Assembly: GCA_037074705.1 (NCBI GenBank)
Contig: CM073590.1
Coordinates: 37,719,895-37,783,894, forward strand
From: Zhengitettix transpicula
Taxonomy: Eukaryota; Arthropoda; Insecta; Orthoptera; Tetrigidae
Length of the DNA: 64,000 nt
Direction of reading: 5' to 3'
Made by a program: the position numbers and the translations under genes. Position 1 is the first letter of the stretch, and each line of letters starts with the position of its first letter. The notes under the pieces were generated by a model. It was not told the DNA's origin and made no database searches. It saw nothing but the letters and a program-made list of their open reading frames with translations. Of the stretch, positions 48,701-60,487 are shown piece by piece.

Positions 48701-49736
48701 ACGGTTCTTATCGGGAAGCATCCTGCTACATTAAAAAGCACCTTAAAAACATTTTTGGAGATACAATGCTATAAAAATTACTAATGGAATCGTTCAATGA
48801 TGTAAAAACGTGTTTTAAACTTATTTACATGAACACCAAAAATTATTACAAATACGATTTTATATAGGCCTGCTATAAGTATTATACAAAAATATTTTCA
48901 TGACCTAAAATATAATTATTCTCAAGTATAATTTTAAAATGCTTATTATTCTCATGCGCCTTTAATATCATTTCAGTTCGTATTGTATAACGTCAAAAAT
49001 ATTTGAGTAATTACCCGTAACATGTTGCAATGAGTTCAAGTAAGAATTACATTATGAGAATATTTAAAATGGACGATTTTTACATATAATATATACATCC
49101 ATTATAATTATCTGAATTGTATTTCACATCAAGAGATGTTTAAGAGACGCAAGGGATGTGTTCTAAACACTTCTATCTATTTTATAAGCGGAGATACATA
49201 TTTTGCGTACTTTTACAGAATCAATTTTTTTCCTGAATGCAAATTTCGAAGTATTAACTGTAAAGCTATATTTGTGAACATTCGGTAAATTTTTACACTT
49301 TAAAGTAAATTATTTTTGCTTTAATGCCCGTCTTTGGCACATTTTGAACTGCGTGTATTCGCTCAGTAATAACATATCTAAACCTTGCCATGAGCTATGC
49401 GTGACTTATTTTGCGAGCTATTATTTCGAAAGTAGATATAATTATCATAATGGTCTTTTTGTACTAGCTAAAGGAGCAAGGAAATGCGATGAATTCATTA
49501 TCAAAATTGTTTAAGTTAAACCTTAATGTTTTATGAATACTTAATGTGGGTTAGTTAAGAGAGTGGTTATAGACAATCGTGACTGTGGATTATAAATTGT
49601 AGTCAAGTCAAAATTAACATACTGCGTGATATTCTGGCATACTACTAACGTGTCAAATGAAAGTCATTTGCAAATTTTTTATCGATACATATTAATTTTT
49701 AATTTTATTTACATATTAATGGTACGTATTATAATT
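45710..49736. other. No gene recognised
   Basis: AT-rich throughout; frames at 46779-47036 lie on both strands over the same segment and show no motif. Confidence 0.5.
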
Positions 49737-49938
49737 TTTCTTTAATGGATGAGTGACCTGTGTATTATACACTTCCTTAAAAAACTAACGAAACGAATAA
49801 GTTGGTGGTAATGGATAAATTTTATATTAAATAACAGTTTCTTTAATGGATGAGTGACCTGTGTATTATACACATCCTTAAAAAACTAACGAAACGAATA
49901 AGTTGGTGGTAATGGATAAATTTTATATTAAATAACAG
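49737..49938. repeat. 101-bp tandem duplication, two units
   Basis: CTTTAATGGATGAGTGACCT starts at 49740 and again at 49841. The two 101-base units differ at about one position (ACTTCC against ACATCC) and end in TTTTATATTAAATAACAGTT. Such identity points to a recent event or an assembly artefact. Confidence 0.95.
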
Positions 49939-50012
49939 TTATCTTTCAAAAGGGTATTTTAAATTTGTTGTTATCAATCGGGACTATGATGGATAATGAC
50001 AAATAAGTATAC

Positions 50013-50061
<49 letters not shown>

Positions 50062-52737
50062 CGAATACCACGCAGTATGTTAATTTTGACTCGACTACAA
50101 TTTATAATCTTCATTGGATTAAGATTATTCCTAACAAAATTTGTCATTATTGTATTCAACTGGTATTTAGAGAACAGAATAGTGAATTATTCGTAGCTCT
50201 ATTTTACTAGGCCAGAAAAGTATCAGAGAAGAATAAATCCAAAAAATAATTAAATGACAATACCAATAGGATTTTTATTGTATGGATGAACACGACTGGT
50301 ATGCGAATATAATACATACTGATGCTTTCAATATAAAGAAAACTCTGAATCGAAATATATAATTTTATTATACCACTAAATTTTAGTTACAATTTTATTA
50401 CATTCAAACATTAAATTAAATTAGACTCACAAGGAGACTAGAAGAAATTATATGACGGAAATAATGTAAATAATGACGATGTGATACAATATAATTTATT
50501 GCGTGCAAATAATCAAAAAATTATAGTTCGCCGTTTTAGGTCGCAAAATGATTGAGTTGTTTTGAGTTTTTCATTATATTCCTTTCCAAAAACTTCACCT
50601 CTGAGCAGCTTTATAATAATCATTTTCATTCTCACCAAATTATATCATTATCTATAAGTTATATCATCCATTTGAAGTTTCCATACTCGCGTACTAACTC
50701 ATTTATCATCTTGTAAAAAAACCATTAATTTCCGTGGCTAATGAGATCAATAATTTAGTCAAAGTTTAAGACATGGATGAAGTTTTTTGTTAATTTGATT
50801 TCATATTATTTCATTATTTGTTAAACGCAATATTAAGAATTGAATAATTATTTAAATACTATTATCATAAATAAAAGTTAAAATAAACACAAAAAAATGC
50901 ATTTACCGTTAATATTAAAATGCTTAAGTGGAGGGTTTTAATTTAATAACGTCTCTTACACCAGTGTTTTATGACTTCTAAAGAGATTTTGTACGTTCTC
51001 ACAAAGTTCCCACCTTCGTATGAAAATGATTGCGCGCAAACAATGTTTCCTGGGTACTCTCATGTAAATGTTCATCATTTCTTCATGTTGCAGTTTGTCA
51101 AAATGTCTGAAATCGTTAAATGTGTGAGGCTCTCTGCCTTAGGGAATTAAATGCTGATGTTGCTGTTCATTGTCATTGTTATCTGCTTTACTTTAGTATA
51201 ACAACTTGATATGACTTCTTCTCTTCATTACTGACATGTTCGGTTAGTCCTCTTTCGACTCGTAATTCGTTGTCATCCTGTTTCGTTTTACAATTTCCTT
51301 TTCCATTTTGCGCGCAAGTACTCTGATCAGTTGCTGGCCAGTCTGAATTCCCTTCACTTTATAAAATTCTGTCTTCAAGGTTATCTGCAATTTTTGATCT
51401 AAACCTTTTATATTTTTATCTAATTGATCTATTCCTGCTAAAATTTAATGTAATTTCTGAGTGTCTTTAATTCTTATTTCGTTTCCGTCTAACTAGATAT
51501 TTGAAAAAATGTATATACTGCTACCGTAAATTTCGTGCGACTTTCCGCATCATACATTACGAAAATTTGAATTAAACTTTTTTACGCAGATTATGAAATT
51601 TTACAAACACACATTACGTACAAAATATTAATTAAACAAATATTTAAAAACTTGTTTCTATAACACTATGTATTTAGTTAAAAACAAGTCCCACGTTGGG
51701 CACTATAATGTAATTAATAAAATTAATTAATTATATGCTCCATTAGAACCCTAATAACACAAAAATTATATTTTAAAAATATCAAATGTGAATTCTTGGA
51801 ACTATGGTCAAATTTACTAATTTTAAGACTTTGTATACCTGCTTTATGGCACGTTTTGAAAGAAGGTGAGAATTCCGTGTTGATTCCTATAATTTATTCA
51901 TGAAGTTATACTTGCTTGTTAACGCTTTATGTTCCTGTTTCTTTGTCACACAACTTATCGGAGATTCTCGTTTCGAAACACTTATTTTAAATTCAAAATT
52001 TACTTTCCAACAATAGCATAGACAAACTCTAATAAATTATGTCCAACCAAACATATTTTTCTTACAGTTTCTCTTTATACGAACGTCATTCTTATAAACT
52101 CACATTACGACGCACTTCACCTTTCTGTCAGAAACTCAAACTTGCACACTAACTTCATTTCTTTTCGCTGAGTTCACCATTGCATGGTGCATATTTTTTC
52201 CTTCTGAACATCACTCCTCCACTTCTATATATCAAATATTTTCTTTTCTGAAACTACCTCCATCGATCTTGTTCAATCAAAATTCCCCCCCCCCCCCACC
52301 TTCGAAGATTCTCATGCACCCTCGAGACACCGTAAAAATTCTGTTCTAAACATCTCAGAAAAAAGTTGCTTACCGCACATCTGATTACAATATCTATAGA
52401 CGTGAGATAGTCACAGTAGAATGCTAAATTTAGGCTTCAATTCTTTATCTACAGTGCTAACGAAGTGAAGCTGTTCAATGGCGAAATCCACAAAACTGCA
52501 CTATCGGGAAATTTAAAATATTAATTTGCGTATTACAGACTACTTGAAGACAAAAACAATTATATTCCAATTTATGGTCATTGGAGAATTAAATTGGTTA
52601 GAAAATGTCAATTTTAACTTTAATCATAAATTTTAACGTTTCACATTTCATTCAATATGTTTATATTTAAATCCCTGTTTATTTTACAGTCTTATGATAA
52701 GTAAAATGTTCATAAATATAGACTCTTTTCATCGCAC
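49939..52737. other. No gene recognised; (TA)n at 50009-50058, C-run near 52286
   Basis: AT-rich with a TA microsatellite near 50009-50058 and a run of about 14 C at 52285-52299. Frames reading YIYIYI derive from the microsatellite. Confidence 0.5.
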
Positions 52738-53165
52738 CACGGCTTGGTTTGAGAGGTGTATGTTCCGGGGTCACAGACATTGGGCACACGATAAGAGTTG
52801 TTCTCTGTTCCCATTGGAACAGTAAGCCTACTGCCTCTTAAACTGGTCGAGGTTCGGAGAAGGGAATGCTGCATACGCACAGCAAACCCCTCTCCCGCCA
52901 TCGGAAGGGCGTGGGACAAGTACTAAATGCCCGACCTACGTAATGCCCGACCTACCCGATGCAGGTTTTTCTAAGGTTTTCCCTGCATTCCTTTAGGCGA
53001 ATGCCGGGTAGGTTCCTTAAAATATAGCCCGGGGGCCGTAGTTAACCCTTGGCTACCTTCCTCTACCCTTCCGCATCCCCCCTTTCAAATCCCTTCCTAT
53101 GCTATTAAAGGGGAGTTGCCCTAAGTGGATTACCCTCAAGTAGCCTGTTGCCCTAAAAAAAAAAA
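52738..53165 (+). repeat. Rep-A copy 7
   Basis: Starts at GGCTTGGTTTGAGAGGTGTA and is near consensus through CCATCGGAAGGGCGTGGGAC. GCCCGACCTACG/CCCGACCTACCC is duplicated around 52930-52960. It ends in AAGTAGCCTGTTGCCCT plus a 15-base A-run. Confidence 0.9.
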
Positions 53166-53171
53166 AAAAAA

Positions 53172-53445
53172 GATGTAGGTTTTTCTAGTGTTTGTCCTGC
53201 ATCACTTTTAGGTGAATGCAGGGTAGGTTCCTTAAACTATAGCCCGGGGCCCTAGTTACCTCTTGGCTACGTTCCTGTACCCTTCCGCATCCCTTCTTTC
53301 AAGTTCATTCCTATGCTATTAAAGGGGATGCCCCTTATGTAGCCTGTTACTCTAAAAATAAAAAAATCCCCTTTCAGTCCCTTTCCTATGCTATAAGTGA
53401 ATCTATTATGTGGATTACCCTATATATAGTCTATTTACACCTTTT
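53172..53445 (+). repeat. Rep-A partial tandem units
   Basis: After the A-run a second partial unit begins at GATGTAGGTTTTTCTAG and runs to TTATGTAGCCTGTTACTCT (about 53354). A third tail-only unit (53366-53445) ends GTGGATTACCCTATATATAG and TCTATTTACACC. The arrangement repeats the one at 26896-26999. Confidence 0.8.
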
Positions 53446-54819
53446 TCTTCTTCACCATTAGCTATTACCAATTAGCCTCTTGCAAAACATACTTATAAAA
53501 TAATCTACGTAATTTTCAATTTTAGTATTTATTAAAATAGATATTACGATATTTTCTACCAAAACATAGTAGTGTCCTTTGAAAACCGTAACCAATCACA
53601 TTATTTTACAAGCTTTGTTCCTCAACGACTAAGCCACATGGTTTTCTTCTTGGATGTATTACTTACAACGAATCTGTTAAAGACAATATATACAATCATC
53701 CGTTCATTAAAAAATATTTGATCCAAAATATCTTGTTTTGTCTTCTCTTTGAGTTCAAAAAGATTATTTTCCTCCTCTATATTACAATTCACCAGCTGTA
53801 GAGAATTTTCCAAACTAGGAAAATATCTAATTAAAATACAAAATTAACTAACGTCAAAAACGCGATAGAGGTTCGGCCGGAACCAGATCCTAAAATGTTG
53901 AGACTTCTACGCCCAGTGGTTCAATATCTATAGAGGACTGTTCATGCAATGAGAAGTTAACATGTGAAAATTGTAACAGTTTGGAAGAACATAGTTTCAA
54001 ATATGTTTGTCCGAATTTGGTACATATTGAGTCTATAAACAAATTTACCGAATTTAATTGAAATTTATTGAATAATTACGGCGGCAAGACGCATAATGTT
54101 TAACATATTTCGACTTATTTCCCATACGAAATTCTCTAACTTGAAATAGATATAATTCTAAAACTATTCAATTAACAGTGTATGATTAATAGTGTATGAT
54201 TTTAGATCGTCCCGTGTAATATTGGCCCGCAAGTTGTCAAAACTCTTAAACATTTATGCGAGACAGGTGGCACTAGGCCTAAATTTGTTGATCTTTGGAA
54301 TTATTGTAGCCCAGAACCAGTTGGTGGCTAACCGCTGTCACACAGCTTTAGCCTCAGGCCTAGTGGTGTACGTCGTTTTATTTTGTTCAGTGGAATGGAT
54401 GCATCAACGCTGACCCACATTCTGGAAAAAGTATCAGTTTTACACAATTGATGAAAAAAAAACAATAATATTCATTTAATAGTTATTATTTTCCAACATG
54501 TTTCTTATCCAAGTGAAGTAATTGTTTACTTATCAACGAAATAATTTTTTCTTGGTGTTTAAAATTATACAAAGAACGTGTTTACGCGAGAAAGAACCTT
54601 GTAGGAACAGATGTGAAATATTTCCGCCAATGCATAAGAAGTACATGATAAATTCGTTGCCGGGATGCATGGTTTTTTTTCAGATTTGAGATTAGTAACG
54701 AGAAAGTTTATGATGAAGAAGCCTGCTACTGGACAAAAAACGGCGAAAGCAATATTACGACGTCCAGGTTACCTTATATCAAAGTAACAGATAATATGTT
54801 ATAGACTAATAATTGATTT
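53446..54819. other. No gene recognised
   Basis: AT-rich; frames at 53622-53813 (minus) and 54192-54413 (plus) lack motifs. Confidence 0.5.
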
Positions 54820-54824
54820 AAATG

Positions 54825-54897
54825 AATGGCCACGGATATTTGAGCCCACTGTTTCCAGTGAAAGGGCGATTTCAAATTATCCACTGAGCCGTAGAAA
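54825..54897 (-). repeat. tRNA-derived SINE head
   Basis: On the minus strand CTACGGCTCAGTGGATAA (A-box type, 54895 to 54878) is followed about 40 bases later by GGGCTCAAATATCC (B-box type, near 54847 to 54834). Between them CACTGGAAACAGTG forms a small hairpin. Arms needed for a functional tRNA do not form, so it is a SINE head or tRNA pseudogene. Confidence 0.55.
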
Positions 54898-55435
54898 TTA
54901 AATTACATTATTAGTCTTAATCGAATCTCATTTAACTTAAATGCTGTAAAATCATTGCAGTGTGTTCTAATGCTTAAATTTGATTACCTCTGCTAAGATA
55001 AATAAAAGACTCTTATAATTAACTAGTTATTTAATATTTTTACTATACCATAGCAATTATAAATAATAGAGGTAAGATAGAAGTCAAAAATCAGAAGGTA
55101 AAGTTGAAAGATTGTGTGAAGTTGTTCATGAGAATGTACAATACAGAATGTTTAATAATTTTAATTCAATTATTAATATGAATACATAATTGGAAGCCAT
55201 TTTAGTCTTACACTAATTTTAGTCTTAAATTAATTAAAATGATGTGCATATTATATTAGTACTGAAATTATTTGAAACTATTAAATTTCAATTCTTTGTA
55301 TAATTCTTTAAACATAAAAATTTCACTACACAGTTTATTATTTATTGAATTGTCAACAAATATGATTCGACCTTTGCCTAAATTATGATCGACGTTTAAA
55401 GGAAGTTATTTGTGTCTAATAAGGCATATAATATA
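54898..55435. other. AT-rich DNA, nothing recognised
   Basis: No shared repeat or motif. Confidence 0.5.
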
Positions 55436-55439
55436 TTTT

Positions 55440-56267
55440 AGAGATTACAAATATGTAATGAATTAATTAATAAATTGTTTCTTTAATTATTGGCGGCGCA
55501 ACTTTGAGGCCAAAGCATTGTTAATAACAGAATTGTTTGACGAGAATGAGAGACGATATGGTTGCGAGGTGTATTGTCGAGAAGGCATATATAGACGCTC
55601 AGAACTTTAGCGGGATCCAGTTGTTGTCAAGTATGTAGCGAGAGAGACCAGTTACTCGGACAGTCAGTGTGTGTGTGTGTTTGGAGGTCCTGACGAGATA
55701 GTTAGGAAAACATTAAAATAAAAAGTCAGCAGAGATACTCTGATATTCAGAGAGCAGAGTGTACTTCTGGAGGTCTTGACGAAACAGTCAAACTATAGAT
55801 CGTCAGCGAGAGCATACTGAGCGTGACAATACGAACAAAGTGTTGGAAAGTGAAAAGAGAATAAAATCAGTACTATGGGCTGTTACTGAAAATAGGGTTG
55901 TATAAAAATTAAAATAAATCACGTGTGACAACCCAGAGCAGCTAAAACTAATTGGTATGTAAAAAAACTTTCATCTGTAAACCTTTAACTAAATATCGTT
56001 TACCGCCAGATTTATATAACTTTGCTAGATTTATATAACTTTTCAGATTTGTAATTTTTTTTTGTTATTGTAAATTTAAATTGTGTTTATCGGAAGTCCG
56101 ATAAGCGGCCCTGAAATAAAGATTTCTCATAAAAGCTGAGGCATTAACAGAAAATGTAAATTCAACTAAGACCAAATTTGTTAAATAAATAATTTTTTTA
56201 ATATTTTTTTAAATATTTGCTTTAATTTGGACTCCATTTATTCATTTAATTGAAAGTGTTTACTACA
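55440..56267 (+). mobile_element. LTR-like unit, copy 2
   Basis: The uninterrupted partner of the unit at 9970-12174. It has the TATA-type GGCATATATAGACGCTCA (TATA at 55588) with a CCAGTTG initiator-like word about 30 bases on, AATAAA signals near 55860 and 55915, CGGAAGTCCGATAAGCGG near 56091, and a CTACA end at 56267. Internal expansions include a (GT)n at 55666 and repeated GGTCNTGACGANA words at 55686 and 55771. Promoter, then polyadenylation signals, then a CA end fits an LTR. It has no coding region on either side. Confidence 0.65.
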
Positions 56268-56385
56268 TAATTTGACTCTAACGTGGTGACTTGTTTTATT
56301 TTAATTTATTTTGTATACTACATAAATTTGCTCCAACAAGGAGCATCTTCATTAGTAAACTTTTGTATATTACAATATATATGGT
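56268..56385 (+). other. Two PBS-like motifs after the LTR-like unit
   Basis: TAATTTGACTCTAACGTGGTG (56268) and about 55 bases later TAAATTTGCTCCAACAAGGA (56322) resemble the tRNA primer-binding sequence that follows a 5' LTR. The same doubling is present at 12175 and 12229. Confidence 0.45.
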
Positions 56386-57660
56386 ATACATTTATAAGTA
56401 GAATGTGTGTAGACAGGTTATGTATAGGATAATCCACGTAATGGCCTGGTCATTCCCCATTTAACAATAATAAATGGAACGTATGCATATATGGAGTACA
56501 TATAAACAAACGATTAATTATTCTTTAAAAGTTACTGATACTAGATTAAATGGAGTATGTTTATTTATTTTTTTATAATACTCAACTGAGTTTCATTTTA
56601 GGTACATCCGACAGCAAATTTCACCGCAGGCGCTTACTAAAAATAGGAAGCAGGCGAGTTTTAAGTCTAAGAACACTGCGGGAGCGGAAAGGAGTTAATA
56701 TAGAGTTATTAGCGGAATGTAGCTCAAACTCGTATTTATAGAGCCATAATTTGCTTACCCCAGTAGCAGAGTGGTGCGCCGTGGTATTACAACGTTCAAC
56801 AGTTTTTACGCCTTTATTTCTCATTAGAGGTCCAGACGTTATGGAAATGTGCTGTTGCCCACGACGTGGCCTCGTTAGCCACACTAAGCAAGAATGCGCG
56901 ACCCCTTCGCGGTTAATGGCTCAATCCAAGGCTCCGCTCTGGGAAAACAATTTGCGGAACGTATATTGAACAGTTACTGCCGTTCAATGTTTTAAATAAA
57001 TGTACAAAATTATTACGCTGAAAACGAATATTACGTAGCTTACGTTGAGATTTTCTCTCCACTTATTGACAAATATATCTAAATTTTACTAATATCTCGT
57101 ATACTTAAATTTCTCTGGGACATAAGACTGATTTAAAACCTTAGTGTAATGCTCACTGTTGCAATTAAAGAATCTTTCTGTAAATAGTGACGCAATTCTC
57201 AACGATAAAGGTCCATTAAATTAGATTCAAGACAAAGTTCTTATACATCACAAGTGTCAAAATCTTTTAGATAATCGCGAAATTAGCCATTCAAATCACA
57301 TTAAATTTTACAAGTCATTGATCTCTAGAATATTTCGTACTCAGTATTTTTCACTACTCTGGAAAACATATTCTTAATATTACGAAAATATATCCCAAAT
57401 CCATTGGCTGTAAAGGGAAAACTGACCTTAGAAAACAGAATGAATTATCTTCATACCGTGGTACCGTGGTACGATGGAGTATTATTTCCTTTATAATTTC
57501 GCTGACGAAAGGCACAACGTTAAAAGCAGCCCACCATCATAAATCCTGCAGACCACGGGTGCTGTACAGGTCGATCGCGAGGGCTTTTCAACCCGATCGC
57601 GGAAATATGTCCATATTGTCCAAAAAAATTAAAAAATGACACCGCAATACTTTAAAAAGA
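56386..57660. other. No gene recognised
   Basis: Mixed composition. 56745-56960 is GC-richer, with an A-box-like GTAGCAGAGTGGTGCG but no B box. 57575-57605 holds a GATCGCG inverted pair and lies close to the hAT remnant. Confidence 0.4.
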
Positions 57661-57667
57661 AAATTTT

Positions 57668-57948
57668 CTCTATGATTTAGCTTTCTTAACAGATGTGAAA
57701 TGTCATTGAAATAGCATTAACTTGGAGCTACAAAAGAAAGATAAAAACATTAAAGACATGATAGCACCACAGACGCTTTCAAAGCAAATTGTAACTACTA
57801 GTGAATCAACTAAATACAAACAATTTGAAAAATTTTCCAGCTTTCAAAACAAGGGCAAGTTCTGAGTTCAATTGCGGCATTTACGTGACAGAAGTAAGAA
57901 ATATTTTGAGTTAATTTGAAAGACTTTTTCATATTTTAACAAATTAAC
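57668..57948 (+). pseudogene. hAT-type transposase fragment
   Basis: One frame reads LYDLAFLTDVKCH-stop-NSINLELQKKDKNIKDMIA and later YKQFEKFSSFQNKGKF. The order FLTDV..HLN.LNLELQ.KDK.I.D is typical of ZBED/GTF2IRD2-like hAT transposases. At least three in-frame stops (after CH, after GKF and after ELI) show it is dead. The zinc finger and the hAT dimerisation domain are not recognised in the flanks. Confidence 0.7.
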
Positions 57949-59385
57949 TAATATAGGTAACTTATTATAGGTAAGTTATTCGTCCTGTTGTGTACAGACT
58001 TCGAAAAATCTGCTGCTGAGGTATGAAACACCTTCTACCAGGACTATATTCAGTAGAAAATTAAATATTGCAGATCATCTGAAAGCCAGAGCAAGTGATG
58101 TAAAATTTTGTTCTCATATCTGAAGAGAAATATCGCCGTTTAAAATAAATTGCGATTCAAATAAATCGATTATTTGTGTCAACTTATCTCTGCGGATCTG
58201 CGTTTTATGAATTGAAAATTATCAAATCAAAATATCGCAGTCGACTAACTGACGAACACCTGTCATCCTGCTTGCGATTGTCTATCAGTAATTACGTGCC
58301 ATCCTATGGAAAGTACGCGCATGCATCGACATTCAAAGGTTAATTGTGTGTTAGTGACATAGATATGCATATAATTACAATTGTTATTACGCAACAAAAA
58401 AAAATTAAATATTGTGACATTGTATTTTTTCTTCTAATAGTAGAATTCATATTTTTTACTGCTGGGAAGTATCCAATACAACCATGCATGGATCGTAACA
58501 GTAACACGTTCATCACCTACCATAGAGCCAACTTTCTACGCACACACATCCTCGTGTTACTTATTTTTGTCGATCACTTGTCGCTTACTTTTGTTTGCGG
58601 TCGATCGCTGTTAGTACGTGTCTGAGCACTCCTGCTCCAGACATTTCAAAATAATGGTATGCTTAGTATGGGATTTTTCGGAAATCTGTGAAAAATAACT
58701 AGCGTGTAGACCACATGGATAGTGGGATGAGGTTTTTCCAGGTGGGCGAACGATGTGTAAAATGAGAGGGAAAATGCTCAGAGCTTTTTCTTCCTCTTGG
58801 ATACGATGATATGTTCCCATTATTTGTTTACATATGCAGTGCCATCGTACATGAATTGTAAAAAAGTGTATGTCCCATAGCTCTACTTCGAAAAAAAGAG
58901 TACAAGCATCAAGGAAAACGGAGTACGAGACTGGACGGACATCGAAGCAGAAGAATCCGATTACTATGAAAAAACAAAATCTCTATACATATTAATAAAA
59001 TTAGAATTTTTTCGAACTGTCGATAACGATATGTGATATTGTGAGAAGCCTTCGTACAGCTCTGTATAACATCAATATTTTGTAATGTTCGCCATTTTGT
59101 CTCAAGTTGGTAGGTAACAGTTTGGTTGGTATATCTAAGAACATCGAAAAGAAGCTTCACAGAAATCTATTTGTCCGCTTTTTTTTGTGAAAAGTGAACA
59201 AAGCATGATATAAATTTTTGGGAATATTTTCGGGTTAAATACATAACGGTTTGAAGGTGTGAACTGTCAACGCACGTCAGATGGATTGCAGTTATTTGTG
59301 TTTGAAGTCATAGATTTCAATAAATAGAAATTTTTTGCAGTTATCCATTAATTTAAATCTGTAATTACAAATAATTGTAACACAA
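57949..59385. other. No gene recognised
   Basis: AT-rich with short frames (58344-58625 plus, 58909-59160 minus) lacking motifs. Part of it may be further hAT remnant that I cannot recognise. Confidence 0.45.
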
Positions 59386-59389
59386 GTAA

Positions 59390-59470
59390 CCGCGGTCCAC
59401 CTGAGGACGATGGCACTGAGCTCTATTGAAAACGTTGTGTATTAATAAGTATTTAACACGATTATAAATA
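59390..59470 (+). mobile_element. Solo Penelope-type tail
   Basis: CCACCTGAGGACGATGGCAC then TTGAAAACGTTGTGTATTAA. CTGAGGA lies at 59401-59407 and the GAAAACGTTGTGT block at 59428-59440. The GAAA box has an extra A and helix II is poor, so a ribozyme is unlikely to act. Helix I keeps three pairs (CAC/GTG). Confidence 0.55.
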
Positions 59471-59799
59471 TTAAAATATACGTAATTTACACCGGGAAAG
59501 ATCTCTTATAGGTATTTAGATGTCATCGGCTTCAGATCTTCTAATGCATAAAATGCGAAGATAAGTTATTTTAATAACTCGATCCTGAGAAATGTATAGT
59601 CAAAAATATTATTTTAATTATATAGATTGTTGTTATGGCTTTCTGCATTCGTCGCTTCTTTTACTTCAATATATTTATTATCACGAATTGGTTTTTGTTG
59701 TCCTCCAACGTTGTGCACAAAATTTGTTACCCGTGACCAGGTGCTGAAATTTCGTTTCGAAAGTAGAACATGAGCGATGGGATTTTAATGACACAGCCA

Positions 59800-60115
59800 C
59801 TAAACCTTATTAATCGAGCATTCCAGGGAAAGGTCTGTCCCTGGCTGAACAAGGCCCACAGTCTCCACCCCCATGCTTGAGCGATGATTTAGTTGTTCCA
59901 ATACCTGTCGCCCACGAGTAAGGGAAGGATGCACGATTTGATTTCGCGCGACAAGCTACGAGATGGATTTACAATGGCCCATCAATCACTCAGTTCGGTG
60001 TTCAGGGCTGGCCAAATCACCTTTATTTGCCGCTATGGATCACATACATTCTTCCACAGACAGAAAATTTTCCCAGGCCTGGTTAGCGCTCAACGTCATC
60101 TATCATGATAGACAT
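59800..60115 (+). other. GC-richer block with a 71-residue frame
   Basis: An open frame of 71 residues (59893-60108) without recognised domain. The DNA contains TGGCCCATCAATCACTCAG, a possible Exd/Pbx-type site. Either a regulatory island or anonymous sequence. Confidence 0.2.
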
Positions 60116-60487
60116 TAATAATCGTGACAAATATTTATTTTTCAATTACTCAACTTAAATATTTATATTTAAAACACATTGTCATTTTATTTAAATACAT
60201 TCAATTTCATTTCTACATAATGAAATATTTTCAAAACAAGTTTGATTATGATACATTTCAATTGTTCGTCCAAAGCATACAGACACGTAATACATCATAC
60301 AGAGATTAAAGTTAACCTAGTTTGTCCCACACTGTCAAACCAGTGGCTGAATTGCACGCACTGTCAGAATTTTCTTAGAAACAATCTTGTTTTTCGTCAA
60401 TGTATTACACTTGAGATGACCATTATCTCAGTACCAGAGTACTGTCCTTTGGCATAATTCGACTATCCTATATTCCCAATCGTACTT

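Noticed and set aside
49974..50196. Frames on both strands with YIYIYI
   Set aside because: Product of the (TA)n microsatellite, not a gene.
56750..56900. tRNA-derived SINE suggested by GTAGCAGAGTGGTGCG
   Set aside because: No B box at the expected distance and no second copy.
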